From positions 21,013 to 85,012 of the forward strand of contig NZ_KZ984562.1 of NCBI RefSeq assembly GCF_003574445.1: a DNA stretch of 64,000 nt. The letters run 5' to 3'. Origin of the DNA: Streptomyces sp. YIM 130001 (GTDB lineage: Bacteria > Actinomycetota > Actinomycetes > Streptomycetales > Streptomycetaceae). Shown one piece after another: positions 33,705-44,358 of the stretch. The number at the start of each line of letters is the position of its first letter. The first letter of the stretch is position 1. The notes under the pieces are model-generated. The model had not been told where the DNA came from, made no database searches, and was given only the letters and a program-made list of their open reading frames with translations. Made by a program: the position numbers and the translations under genes.

Positions 33705-34412
33705 ATGCCCGTGACCCGCGCCAGCGAGACCGCCCGCAGCGGTGACGAGGTGACCGTCAGCCGGGACCAACTGCCTGAGTGGCTGGCCCCCGTGGCCGCG
33801 GCGGCCGAGAGCGTCGCGCCGAGCGAGCTGAGCCGTTTCCTCCCGCCGGAGAGCGGCGCCGGCCGGCAGTCCGCCGTACTCGTCCTGTTCGGCGAGGGTG
33901 AGCAGGGGCCCGAGCTGCTGTTGATGGAGCGGGCGAGCTCGTTGCGCTCACACGCCGGGCAGCCTTCCTTCCCCGGCGGCGCACTCGATCCGGAGGACGG
34001 CGATCCGGCCACAACCGGGCCGCTGCGTGCCGCGCTCCGGGAGGCGGAGGAGGAGACCGGACTCGATCCCTCCGGGGTCCAGATCTTCGGCGTACTCCCG
34101 AAGCTCTACATCCCGGTGAGCGGTTTCGTGGTCACGCCCGTACTGGCTTGGTGGCGGCGGCCCAGCGCGATCAGGGTCGTCGATCCGGCCGAGACCGCAC
34201 GGGTCTTCACGGTTCCCGTGTCCCATCTCACGGATCCCGAGCACCGTGTGACGTCGGTGCACCCGCGGGGACACCAAGGGGCGGCATTCCTGGTGGGACC
34301 CGCCCTGGTCTGGGGTTTTACGGCCGGCGTGATCGACCGGATTCTGCACTTCGCAGGCTGGGAGCGGCCGTGGGACCGCTCGAAGCAGGTCCCGCTCGAC
34401 TGGCACGCATGA
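33705..34412 (+). CDS. NUDIX hydrolase (CoA pyrophosphatase-like)
   Basis: 235 residues. The Nudix box is GGALDPEDG with a short insertion and then LREAEEETGLDP, preceded by ERASSLRSHAGQPSFPGG, which is the CoA-pyrophosphatase (NudL/YeaB) signature. It would hydrolyse CoA or related diphosphates. Start ATG 33705 has GGAGGGGG immediately upstream. It lies between nth and marP on the same strand. Confidence 0.9.
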   Translation: MPVTRASETARSGDEVTVSRDQLPEWLAPVAAAAESVAPSELSRFLPPESGAGRQSAVLVLFGEGEQGPELLLMERASSLRSHAGQPSFPGGALDPEDGDPATTGPLRAALREAEEETGLDPSGVQIFGVLPKLYIPVSGFVVTPVLAWWRRPSAIRVVDPAETARVFTVPVSHLTDPEHRVTSVHPRGHQGAAFLVGPALVWGFTAGVIDRILHFAGWERPWDRSKQVPLDWHA

Positions 34413-34547
34413 CAGGGTGGGCACTCGCGCCATGCGCCGCGGGGGCCACGACCGTCTGGATCCGGCCACCGGACTGTGCGGACATGGCAGGGAAGAGGCG
34501 ATTGGCCGGTAAGGGGCGATCCGTGATGCGAGGCGAGGTTTGACTCG

Positions 34548-35747
34548 GTGAACGTGCTGGACATCCTGCTCCTCCTCGCCGCCGTGTGGTTCGCGATCGT
34601 CGGATACCGCCAGGGCTTCGTGGTGGGCGTTCTCTCGGTGATCGGCTTCATCGGCGGTGGTCTCGTCGCCGTCTATCTGCTGCCGGTCATCTGGGACGCG
34701 ATGACCGACGAGCAGAAGGTGAGCACGTCGGCGGCGATCGTCGCGGTGGTCGTGATCATCATCTGCGCCTCCATCGGCCAGGCCTTCACCACCCACCTGG
34801 GCAACAAACTCCGCCGGTACATCACGTGGTCGCCCGCCCGCGCCGTGGACGCCACCGGCGGCGCCCTGGTCAACGTGCTCGCGATGCTCCTCGTCGCCTG
34901 GCTGATCGGTTCGGCCCTGGCCGGCACCACCCTGCCGACGCTCGGCAAGGAGGTCCGTAGCTCCAAGGTGCTCACCGGCGTCTCGCAGGCGCTGCCGGAG
35001 CAGGCGGGCACCTGGTTCGCGGACTTCTCCTCGGTCCTCGCGCAGAACGGCTTCCCGCAGGTCTTCAGCCCGTTCGCCAACGAGCCGATCACCGAGGTCC
35101 AGCCGCCCGACCCGAAGCTGGCCGGCAGCCCGGTCGCCGCCCGCGCCAAGAAGTCCATCGTGAAGGTCGTCGGCACCGCGGAGAGCTGCAACAAGGTCCT
35201 CGAGGGCACCGGCTTCGTCTTCTCCGAGCGTCGTGTGATGACCAACGCCCACGTGGTCGGCGGCGTGGACGAGCCGACCGTCCAGATCGGCGGCGAGGGC
35301 AGGCAGTACGACGCCAAGGTGGTGCTCTACGACTGGGAGCGGGACATCGCCGTCCTGGACGTACCGGATCTGCGGGCGAAGCCGCTGCAGTTCACCGACC
35401 AGGACGCGAACGGCGGCAAGAGCGCCATCGTCGCGGGCTTCCCGGAGAACGGCGCGTACGACGTCCGCTCCGCCCGGGTCCGCGGCCGGATCAACGCGAA
35501 CGGTCCGGACATCTACCACCGCGGCACCGTGCAGCGAGACGTCTACTCCCTCTACGCCACCGTGCGGCAGGGCAACTCCGGCGGCCCGCTGCTGACCCCG
35601 GACGGCAAGGTCTACGGCGTGGTGTTCGCCAAGTCGCTGGACGACCCGGACACCGGATACGCGCTGACGGCCGACGAGGTCCGCGAGGACGTCAAGCTCG
35701 GCCGGTCCGCCAAGCAGCAGGTGGACAGCGAGGGTTGCGCACTGTGA
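34548..35747 (+). CDS. marP: MarP-like membrane serine protease
   Basis: 399 residues. A CvpA-like N-terminal domain with four membrane segments (residues 1-120) is followed by an extracytoplasmic chymotrypsin-like protease with His in TNAHVVGG, Asp in RDIAVLD and Ser in RQGNSGGPLL. Cysteines in AESCNK and in the C-terminal SEGCAL correspond to the disulfide of mycobacterial MarP, a protease needed for acid and oxidative stress survival. GTG start at 34548. Followed by a terminator. Confidence 0.9.
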   Translation: MNVLDILLLLAAVWFAIVGYRQGFVVGVLSVIGFIGGGLVAVYLLPVIWDAMTDEQKVSTSAAIVAVVVIIICASIGQAFTTHLGNKLRRYITWSPARAVDATGGALVNVLAMLLVAWLIGSALAGTTLPTLGKEVRSSKVLTGVSQALPEQAGTWFADFSSVLAQNGFPQVFSPFANEPITEVQPPDPKLAGSPVAARAKKSIVKVVGTAESCNKVLEGTGFVFSERRVMTNAHVVGGVDEPTVQIGGEGRQYDAKVVLYDWERDIAVLDVPDLRAKPLQFTDQDANGGKSAIVAGFPENGAYDVRSARVRGRINANGPDIYHRGTVQRDVYSLYATVRQGNSGGPLLTPDGKVYGVVFAKSLDDPDTGYALTADEVREDVKLGRSAKQQVDSEGCAL

Positions 35748-35764
35748 CCCGGAGCGGAGCTGCC

Positions 35765-35789
35765 GGCCCGAAGCCGTAAGGCTCGGGCC
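35765..35789 (+). terminator. marP terminator
   Basis: GGCCCG-A-AGCC and GGCT-CGGGCC form a 10-bp stem with one bulge around GTAA, 17 bp after the marP stop. Confidence 0.7.
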
Positions 35790-35840
35790 TGCGGTCCGTG
35801 TGTGGTGCCCGGGCGCTCCGGCTGGAAGAGCCACGCTTCA

Positions 35841-35908
35841 CAGCGCGGATGCCTCGCCACGCTTCACAGCGCGGATGCCTCAGCGCGGATGCCTCAGCGC
35901 GGATGCCT
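35841..35908. repeat. 14-bp repeat CAGCGCGGATGCCT
   Basis: Four copies at 35841, 35867, 35881 and 35895. The first two are embedded in a longer 26-bp unit that starts CACGCTTCA. It is in the spacer between marP and the convergent hydrolase gene. Apart from a doubtful 36-codon ORF, the rest of 35790-36209 shows nothing I can assign. Confidence 0.85.
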
Positions 35909-35954
35909 CAGCCGTGCCGACACCCACCGTGCCCGGCGCCGGAGAATGCGGGGA

Positions 35955-36065
35955 ATGCCCACCGCAAATCCGGAGTCGTCGGCCCCTCGGCCCGGGGAAC
36001 CACCGCCGGGATGTGCTTTCGAGGCGCCGGAGGAGCGGCGGCGATTGCGTACTACGTCACTGTAG
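35955..36065 (+). CDS. Possible 36-aa ORF
   Basis: ATG preceded by GGGGA, encoding a Pro-rich peptide (APRPGEPPPG, then CAFEAPEERRRLRTTSL). I see no family match and no context for it. It may be chance. Confidence 0.2.
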   Translation: MPTANPESSAPRPGEPPPGCAFEAPEERRRLRTTSL

Positions 36066-36209
36066 TCGTGCGTCCAGCCCATACCGGGACGTGTGCCCGT
36101 GGCCCATGGTCGGTAACCGCGAGGGCGGTGCCTAATCGGCGTATGCGTGGGGCAATTGGCGTTCGTAGCACAGGAGTTCACCACCAGCGAACCCCGGCCT
36201 GGGGCCCTG

Positions 36210-37145
36210 CTACCGGTCGGGCTCGGGGTCCTTCAGCCAGTTGATGAGCTCGGTGGAGAAGGCGACCGGGTCCTCCTCGTGCGGGAAGTGCCCGAGCCCG
36301 TCGAACAGCCGCCAGCGGTACGGCGCTTCGACGTATTCGCCCGAGCCCGCCGCACTGCGTGTGCGCATCACCGGGTCGAGCGAGCCGTGCAGGTGCAGCG
36401 TCGGCACCCGGACCGGCATCTTCATCCGGCGGTTGAACTGGATGCCGTCCGGCCGCGCGAGTGAGCGCACCATCCAGCGGTACGGCTCGATCGCGCAGTG
36501 CGCCGTGGACGGTACGCACATGGCGCGCCGGTACACCTCCACCGTCTCGTCGTCCGGCAGCTGCGGCCCCGACCACTCGCGGATCAGACGCCCGGTCAGC
36601 GCGGCATCGTCCGCGGTGAGTCGGCGCTCGGGGATCCATGGGCGCTGGAAGCCCCAGATGTAGGAACCGGCAGCCGTCTGCTTGACGTCCGAGAGCATCG
36701 CCGAACGCCAGCGGCGCGGATGAGGCATCGAGGAGACCGCGAGCCGGCGCACCAGCTTGGGGCGCATCACGGCGGCCGTCCAGGCCAGATACCCGCCGAG
36801 GTCGTGCCCGACGATCGCGGCGTCCGGCTCGCCGAGGGACCGTACGACTCCGGTGATGTCGAGCGCCAGGTTCGCCGGGTCGTAGCCCCGGGGCGTGCGG
36901 TCGCTGCCGCCCACGCCCCGCAAGTCCATCGCCACCGCGCGGAATCCGGCGTCGGCGAGTGCGGTGAGCTGGTGCCGCCAGCTCCACCAGAACTGCGGGA
37001 AGCCGTGCAGCAGCAGGACGAGAGGGCCGTCCCCCGCCTCGGCCACATGAAAGCGCGCGCCGTTGGCGGCGACGTCCCGGTGCGTCCAGGGGCCGTCGAT
37101 GCGTACGGCCGAGGCGGGCGCGGCAGGTGTGGCGGGTTCCGTCAT
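36210..37145 (-). CDS. Alpha/beta hydrolase (epoxide hydrolase-like)
   Basis: 311 residues. Oxyanion-hole motif LLHGFPQFWWSWRHQ at about residues 46-60, nucleophile Asp in VGHDLGGYLAW near 115, lid tyrosine region, and catalytic His in GLGHFPHEEDP near 290. An Asp nucleophile and HGFP point to epoxide or haloalkane hydrolases. Substrate unknown. Its start overlaps the stop of the holin-family gene (ATGA), so the two are co-translated. Confidence 0.9.
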   Translation of the reverse strand: MTEPATPAAPASAVRIDGPWTHRDVAANGARFHVAEAGDGPLVLLLHGFPQFWWSWRHQLTALADAGFRAVAMDLRGVGGSDRTPRGYDPANLALDITGVVRSLGEPDAAIVGHDLGGYLAWTAAVMRPKLVRRLAVSSMPHPRRWRSAMLSDVKQTAAGSYIWGFQRPWIPERRLTADDAALTGRLIREWSGPQLPDDETVEVYRRAMCVPSTAHCAIEPYRWMVRSLARPDGIQFNRRMKMPVRVPTLHLHGSLDPVMRTRSAAGSGEYVEAPYRWRLFDGLGHFPHEEDPVAFSTELINWLKDPEPDR

Positions 37146-37633
37146 GAGGACGAGCGTGTCACAGACGCCGCTTCGATCGGGGTCGTGGCCGGCAGCTCCC
37201 TGGTCCCGGCGGGGACGGCGCGCGGATGCGGCTTGACGTTCCCCAGTACGGCAGCCGATTCCTTGGCCGAAGCGGCGACCTTCTGCGGGCCCTTGCCCTT
37301 CTTGGCCTTCTTGGCGAAGACCAGGCCGATCAGCGCGAGCAGCCCTGCGAACAGGACGTTCGCCGCGAAGGAGAGCAGGAAGCAGACGGACAGGTGCCAG
37401 TCGCTCCAGGCGTGGATGCCGTACGCGAGGGCGAAACTCAGCATCGGCAGCGAGAAGATCAGCACGGCCACGGCTGCGGCGAACGCGCCACCGCCGATCC
37501 CGGCCCGCTTGGCGTCCTGCCGCAACTGCGCCTTGGCCAGCGCGATCTCGTCGTGCATGAGTGCGGACATCTCGGCGGTGGCCGAGGCGACCAGCTGTCC
37601 AAGGCTGCGGTCGGCGCCATCGGCTGCGCTCAT
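37142..37633 (-). CDS. Phage holin family (actinobacterial Holin-X) protein
   Basis: 163 residues: an N-terminal amphipathic helix (GQLVASATAEMSALMHDEIA and LAKAQLRQDAK), two membrane segments (GGAFAAAVAVLIFSLPML and VCFLLSFAANVLFAGLLALI) and a Lys-rich tail. This is the chromosomal Holin-X/DUF1469-type family; these are not phage genes in practice, and their role in the envelope is not known. First gene of a two-gene operon with the epoxide hydrolase-like gene. Confidence 0.85.
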   Translation of the reverse strand: MSAADGADRSLGQLVASATAEMSALMHDEIALAKAQLRQDAKRAGIGGGAFAAAVAVLIFSLPMLSFALAYGIHAWSDWHLSVCFLLSFAANVLFAGLLALIGLVFAKKAKKGKGPQKVAASAKESAAVLGNVKPHPRAVPAGTRELPATTPIEAASVTRSSS

Positions 37634-37760
37634 CGCGGTCTCCCTCTTCTCTTCTGCTGCGGTGCCCCGGCCGGACGGCCGGGTGCCCGGGGGCCTACCC
37701 GGTCGTGCCGGGTCTACCCGAGAGTACGGGGCCGGTCCGCAGCGCGGGCCTGGAGTTGAA

Positions 37761-39161
37761 TCATGCCGGACCGGAGTCGTCGGCGCCGCCCGCGGCAGCC
37801 GAATCGGCGAGCTTGCGGTGCTCGGCCGCCTTGCGCTCGTGGAGCGCGGCCATCCGCAGGTGGTACGCGGGGTCGCCCACCTCGTAGATGTCGGGGATGC
37901 CCGACTGGTCCTCGTCCCGCTCCTCGTCCTCGGTGAGCTTGCGGTACTTGGCGTTCCGGAACTTGAGCAGGATTCCGGAGAGCACCGCGGCGATGAGCGA
38001 ACCGCAGAGCACCGCGGCCTTCACACCGTCGGTCAACTGCGCGTCGCCGTCGAACGCGAGTTCGCCGATCAGCAGCGAGACCGTGAAGCCGATGCCGGCC
38101 AGTGAGGCCACCGCGAACAGGTCGGGCCAGGCCAGATCGTCGCTCAGCTCCGCCCGGGTGAAGCGGGCGGCGAGCCAGGTGCCGCCGAAGATGCCGATCG
38201 TCTTGCCCACCACGAGGCCGAGCACGACACCGAGCGTCTCCGGCTGGGCGAAGACATCGCCGATCGCGCCGCCGGAGATGGCGACACCGGCGGAGAACAG
38301 GGCGAACAGCGGTACGGCGAGGCCCGCGGACAGCGGTCGCACCAGGTGCTCGATGTGCTCGCCGGGGGAGTGCGCCTCGCCGTCGCGGCGGGAGCAGCGC
38401 AGCATCAGGCCCATCGCGACACCGGCGATGGTGGCGTGCACGCCGCTGTTGTACATCAGTGCCCAGACGGCGAGGCCGAGCGGAACGTAGACGTACCAGC
38501 CGCGTACCCCCTTGCGCAGCAGCAGCCAGAACAGGGCGAGCCCGAACACCGCGCCGGCCAGCGGCAGGAAGCTGATCTGGCTGGTGAAGAAGACGGCGAT
38601 GATCAGGATCGCGAAGAGGTCGTCGACCACGGCCAGGGTCAGCAGGAAGGCGCGCAGCGCGGACGGCAACGAGGTGCCGATCACGGCCAGCACGGCGAGC
38701 GCGAAGGCGATGTCGGTGGCGGTCGGCACGGCCCAGCCGCTCAGTGATCCGTCGCCGGTGACGTTGACCAGGACGTAGACGAGGGCGGGGGCGATCATTC
38801 CGCAGAGGGCGGCGACGACGGGGAGGATCGCGGCCTTGGGGTCGCGGAGCTCGCCGGCGACGAGTTCCCGCTTGAGTTCGATACCGGCGACGAAGAAGAA
38901 GACCGCGAGCAGGCCGTCGGCTGCCCAGTGCTGGATGCTCAGGTCGAGGCCGAGCGACTCGGGGCCGATGTGGAAGCCGCGAACCGATTCGTAGGCGTCG
39001 CTCAGCGGGGTGTTCGCCCAGATCAGGGCGGCGATCGCGGCGAGCAGGAGCAGGATGCCGCCGACGGTCTCGGTGCGCAGCGCCTCGGCGACGAAGTTCC
39101 GCTCGGGAAGGGACAGTTGTCCCATGACCTTGCGGTTGTTGCGGGGAGCGGGCGCGGCCAC
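37761..39161 (-). CDS. nhaA: Na+/H+ antiporter NhaA
   Basis: 466 residues. Twelve membrane segments. The ion-binding aspartate pair is in LAVVDDLFAI (about residue 175), and the family motifs VAGIELKRELVAGEL and PTATDIAFALAVLA are present. A cytoplasmic tail of about 60 charged residues extends the protein past the usual end. Exchanges internal Na+ for protons. Start GTG 39161 has GGAGG 10 nt upstream. Monocistronic in appearance. Confidence 0.93.
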   Translation of the reverse strand: MAAPAPRNNRKVMGQLSLPERNFVAEALRTETVGGILLLLAAIAALIWANTPLSDAYESVRGFHIGPESLGLDLSIQHWAADGLLAVFFFVAGIELKRELVAGELRDPKAAILPVVAALCGMIAPALVYVLVNVTGDGSLSGWAVPTATDIAFALAVLAVIGTSLPSALRAFLLTLAVVDDLFAILIIAVFFTSQISFLPLAGAVFGLALFWLLLRKGVRGWYVYVPLGLAVWALMYNSGVHATIAGVAMGLMLRCSRRDGEAHSPGEHIEHLVRPLSAGLAVPLFALFSAGVAISGGAIGDVFAQPETLGVVLGLVVGKTIGIFGGTWLAARFTRAELSDDLAWPDLFAVASLAGIGFTVSLLIGELAFDGDAQLTDGVKAAVLCGSLIAAVLSGILLKFRNAKYRKLTEDEERDEDQSGIPDIYEVGDPAYHLRMAALHERKAAEHRKLADSAAAGGADDSGPA

Positions 39162-39356
39162 GGTGCGATACCTCCGAGAAGACGGGCACAACGAACTCGT
39201 TGCCGACCAGACTTCCCGGCGCACCTAGTTTTGCGTCTCATGTGATGGACGCGGTCGTCACCCTACCCGCCTGGCGCAAGGCCGTACACGCGGTGATCTT
39301 CGCACCGCGGGAGCACGGCCGCTTGTCGTGGAGGCCGGGTGCCTGCGGATGCGGAG

Positions 39357-39397
39357 ACGGACAGGGCACCCGGCGGGAGGCCGGGTGCCCTGTCCGT
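39357..39397 (-). terminator. acs terminator
   Basis: A perfect 18-bp inverted repeat ACGGACAGGGCACCCGGC around GGGAG, 51 bp beyond the acetyl-CoA synthetase stop. Confidence 0.9.
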
Positions 39398-39447
39398 ATG
39401 CAGCGGTCCGCTCGTGGTGAGCGGCCTGGGAGCGTGTCCTGGGTGAC

Positions 39448-41403
<1,956 letters not shown>

Positions 41404-41522
41404 GACATCTCCCTTACGGTGCTTTGTCGGGGGGCGACCGTTGTGTCCCAGGCCACAGCTCATCAGACGCCCGCCCCTGGTGACAAGGGCCCTTGGACAA
41501 CTGGTTTAGACCTGTGCGTGGC

Positions 41523-41548
41523 GTGTGGCCCCGGAAGCGGGGCCACAC
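41523..41548 (-). terminator. Terminator after SulP-carbonic anhydrase gene
   Basis: An 11-bp stem GTGTGGCCCCG and CGGGGCCACAC around GAAG, 29 bp beyond the stop codon at 41577. Confidence 0.88.
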
Positions 41549-41576
41549 AGTCTCACGGAGCCCGGGCGCTCCCGGT

Positions 41577-43931
41577 TCAGACGCGCGCCGTCTGCAGTGC
41601 CGCGGGGGCGACCACGTCGAAGAGATCGTCGCCGCCGGTCAGCAGATACGCCTGGGCCTCGCCCACGTGGAAGTACATGCCGTGCAGCGCGAGGCTGCCG
41701 TCCGCGAGCCGCCGCTTGACCGACTCGTGGCCGCGCAGATGCTCCAATTGCTGGACGACATTGGTCAGGCACAGCTGCTCGATCGGGTCGCCGGGCGGCC
41801 GGCCCGCGACCCGCGCCCAGTTGTGCCCCTGCCGGGACATCCGCTCCACGCTGGGTGCACCGTGCCGCAGCCAGCGACGCAACGGAGTGGCGGGCAGCTC
41901 GTCGGGGCCGGACGGCACCGTCGGTCCGCTCGCCGCGTCGTCCGTCCCGTCAGCCGTGTCCTGGGCGCCTTGCAGCAGGGCCTGCATGCCGCCGCAGCCG
42001 GAGTGCCCGCACACCGTGATCGAGTCGACCTCGAGCACGTCCACCGCGTACTCGATGGCGGCCGCCACCGAATCGTCCCCGCTCTCCTCGCCGGGCGGCG
42101 GCACCAGATTGCCCACGTTCCGTACGACGAAGAGGTCGCCGGGGCCGCTGGACGTGATCATCGATGTGACGACCCGGGAGTCGGCGCAGGTCAGAAAGAG
42201 CTGCGAGGGGCGCTGGCCCTCCTCGGCGAGCCGGGCCAGTTCGTCGCGCACCAGCGGCGCGGTGTCCCGCTGGAACGCGCTGATCCCGCTGGCGAGTTGG
42301 TGTACCTGAGGCTCGCCGTGCTCGGCGGGACGCTCACAACGGTGGTTGCGCCAGGCGGTCCAGGGGCGGCAGCAGTGGTCGCCTCCTCCGGCGGGTTCGG
42401 CGATCCGTCCGCCGGAACGGCCGGTCAGCTCGACCGAGCCCCCGTGTGTGGTGTGCGCGTCCTGCCAGTCCTGCAGCGCCTCGTACGCGGCGTGGTCCAT
42501 GAACGAACCGTCCAGCTCCACCACCGCACCGGCTGTGTGCGGTACGAGATGCAGTGTCCGGCTCAGCCGCGGCACGGCGAGGAACGTCAACTGGCCCCGC
42601 ACCCGTACATGGTGGACCCCGTCCCGCTCCTCGTGGGTGATCCGCGTACGCGAAAGCCGGTGCAGCGCGACGGCAACCGCGACGGCGATACCGATCGCCA
42701 CGCCTTCCAGGACCCCGAGCAGCACGACGCCGGCCGTGGTCACGCCGTACACCAGCACCTCGCGGTGACGGGTGACGTTACGGATATGGGTGAGCGAGAC
42801 CATCTGTACGCCGACCGCCATCACGAGCGCGGCCAGGGCGGCGAGCGGGATCAGGTCGAGGACCGCGACCAGGAGCAGGGCGGCGATCACTACCCAGAAG
42901 CCGTGCAGGATGGCCGAGTTGCTGCTCACCGCGCCGGCCCGGACGTTCGCCGCGCTGCGTACGGCCACACCTGTGACGGGCAGGCCGCCGAGGGTGCCGG
43001 AGACGATATTGGCCGCGCCCTGACCGCGCAGCTCGCGGTCGAGGTCGGCGCGCGGCACGCGCGGTCCGGACTTGCGCCCCGCGGCCAGCTTGTCGACGGC
43101 GACGGCGGAGAGCAGCGATTCCACGCTGCCGACCAGGGTGATGGTGAGTACGGCGGCGATGAGCCCGAGCACCGGGCCGTCGGGCAGTCCGGCGAGCGCG
43201 TGGCTGCTCCAGGACGGCAGGTCGACCCGGTCCAGACGCAGTCCGCCGAGCGCGGCGACGAGGGTGGCGACGGTCACCGCGGCGAGCGCGGCGGGCACCG
43301 TGCGCACCAGTCGCCCGGCCCGGCCGGGAATCCTGGGCCAGCCGAGCAGGACGACCAGGGTGAGCACGCTGACCGAGACGGCCGCGGGGTGCAGGTCGGC
43401 CAGCTGGGAGGGCAACTGGCGGACGTTGTCCACGACCGAGCTGTGCGGGCTGCCGCCGAGGACGATGTGCAGCTGCGCGAAGGCGATCGTGATGCCGATT
43501 CCGGCCAGCATGCCGTGCACGATGGCCGGACTGACTGCGAGGGCCGAACGGGCCACTCTGAGGAAGGCCAGGCCGAGTTGGGCGAGTCCGGCGAGCACGG
43601 TGATGGCGCACGTGGTGCGCCAGCCGTACTGCTGGATCAGATCGGCGGTCACCACCGTCAGGCCTGCCGCCGGGCCGCTGACCTGGAGGGGTGCACCGCC
43701 GAGCGTGCCGGCGACGATTCCGCCGACGGCGGCGGCGACGAGTCCGGCCTGCAGCGGGGCGCCGGTGGCGAGAGCGATCCCGAGGGACAGCGGGAGGGCG
43801 ATCAGGAAGACGGCGATCGATGCGGAGACGTCGGCTCCGGCGATACGCAGGCGTCGGGTCGGCGGCCCGTGCGGCCGCTGGTCTTTGGTGGGGCCGGAGT
43901 CGTCGGCACGGGTGGGGACAGAGGCGGACAT
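41577..43931 (-). CDS. SulP anion transporter fused to beta-carbonic anhydrase
   Basis: 784 residues with two joined functions. Residues 25-420 are a SulP transporter with ten or more membrane segments (ASIAVFLIALPLSLGIALA, GTLGGLPVTGVAVRSAANV), followed by a STAS-like domain (VRVRGQLTFLAVPRL, VVELDGSFMDH). The last 220 residues are a beta-class carbonic anhydrase: zinc ligands in LTCADSRVV and VCGHSGCGGM. The arrangement suggests bicarbonate uptake or export coupled to CO2 interconversion at the membrane. Start ATG 43931. Upstream, 43932-44133 is non-coding. Confidence 0.92.
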   Translation of the reverse strand: MSASVPTRADDSGPTKDQRPHGPPTRRLRIAGADVSASIAVFLIALPLSLGIALATGAPLQAGLVAAAVGGIVAGTLGGAPLQVSGPAAGLTVVTADLIQQYGWRTTCAITVLAGLAQLGLAFLRVARSALAVSPAIVHGMLAGIGITIAFAQLHIVLGGSPHSSVVDNVRQLPSQLADLHPAAVSVSVLTLVVLLGWPRIPGRAGRLVRTVPAALAAVTVATLVAALGGLRLDRVDLPSWSSHALAGLPDGPVLGLIAAVLTITLVGSVESLLSAVAVDKLAAGRKSGPRVPRADLDRELRGQGAANIVSGTLGGLPVTGVAVRSAANVRAGAVSSNSAILHGFWVVIAALLLVAVLDLIPLAALAALVMAVGVQMVSLTHIRNVTRHREVLVYGVTTAGVVLLGVLEGVAIGIAVAVAVALHRLSRTRITHEERDGVHHVRVRGQLTFLAVPRLSRTLHLVPHTAGAVVELDGSFMDHAAYEALQDWQDAHTTHGGSVELTGRSGGRIAEPAGGGDHCCRPWTAWRNHRCERPAEHGEPQVHQLASGISAFQRDTAPLVRDELARLAEEGQRPSQLFLTCADSRVVTSMITSSGPGDLFVVRNVGNLVPPPGEESGDDSVAAAIEYAVDVLEVDSITVCGHSGCGGMQALLQGAQDTADGTDDAASGPTVPSGPDELPATPLRRWLRHGAPSVERMSRQGHNWARVAGRPPGDPIEQLCLTNVVQQLEHLRGHESVKRRLADGSLALHGMYFHVGEAQAYLLTGGDDLFDVVAPAALQTARV

Positions 43932-44358
43932 GTTTTCCCGTCTCGTGAGGGATTTCGCGGTCGCTTGACAGCCCCGCTGGTGGGCGGGGTCGGGATGGGA
44001 TGCGGCCGTGGGTCACGGCATACGCCGGCGGCATCGGCCGGTGGGGCGGGGTGGTGGCGCGGGGTGTGCGAAGGGGGCGGGGACGGCGTACCGAGAGCGC
44101 CGTGGAGTGCCAACTCTCGGTAAATGAACAGTAATGGAGAGTAAAGAATGGAGTCGGGCAAGCCGGGCAAATGGTTCATCCGTTCACTCAGGTGAGCGAA
44201 TAGAGCAGCTTTACGGCTTGTCGCACCTTTCGCTCCGTAAGGCCATGCGATTTTGGCGGCGCCATCGGCAGGACCGCGCAGCAGGCCACCCGCGTAGTTC
44301 CGGCGTATCCACGTCACCCCTGCCGAAGAGACCCCGACCCGAAAGAAGAGGTGGGCGG
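43932..44358. other. Divergent promoter region, no gene seen
   Basis: Spacer between the divergent SulP-carbonic anhydrase and deacetylase-like genes. Its middle (44110-44250) is comparatively AT-rich, with AATGAACAGTAATGG and TACGGCTTGTCG, so promoters for both directions probably lie there. An open frame from 44134 just extends the lipoprotein upstream and is not supported. Confidence 0.5.

Noticed and set aside
37142..37633. Prophage remnant because of the holin annotation.
   Set aside because: No other phage genes are present. This holin family is a common chromosomal gene in actinobacteria and is coupled to a hydrolase gene here.
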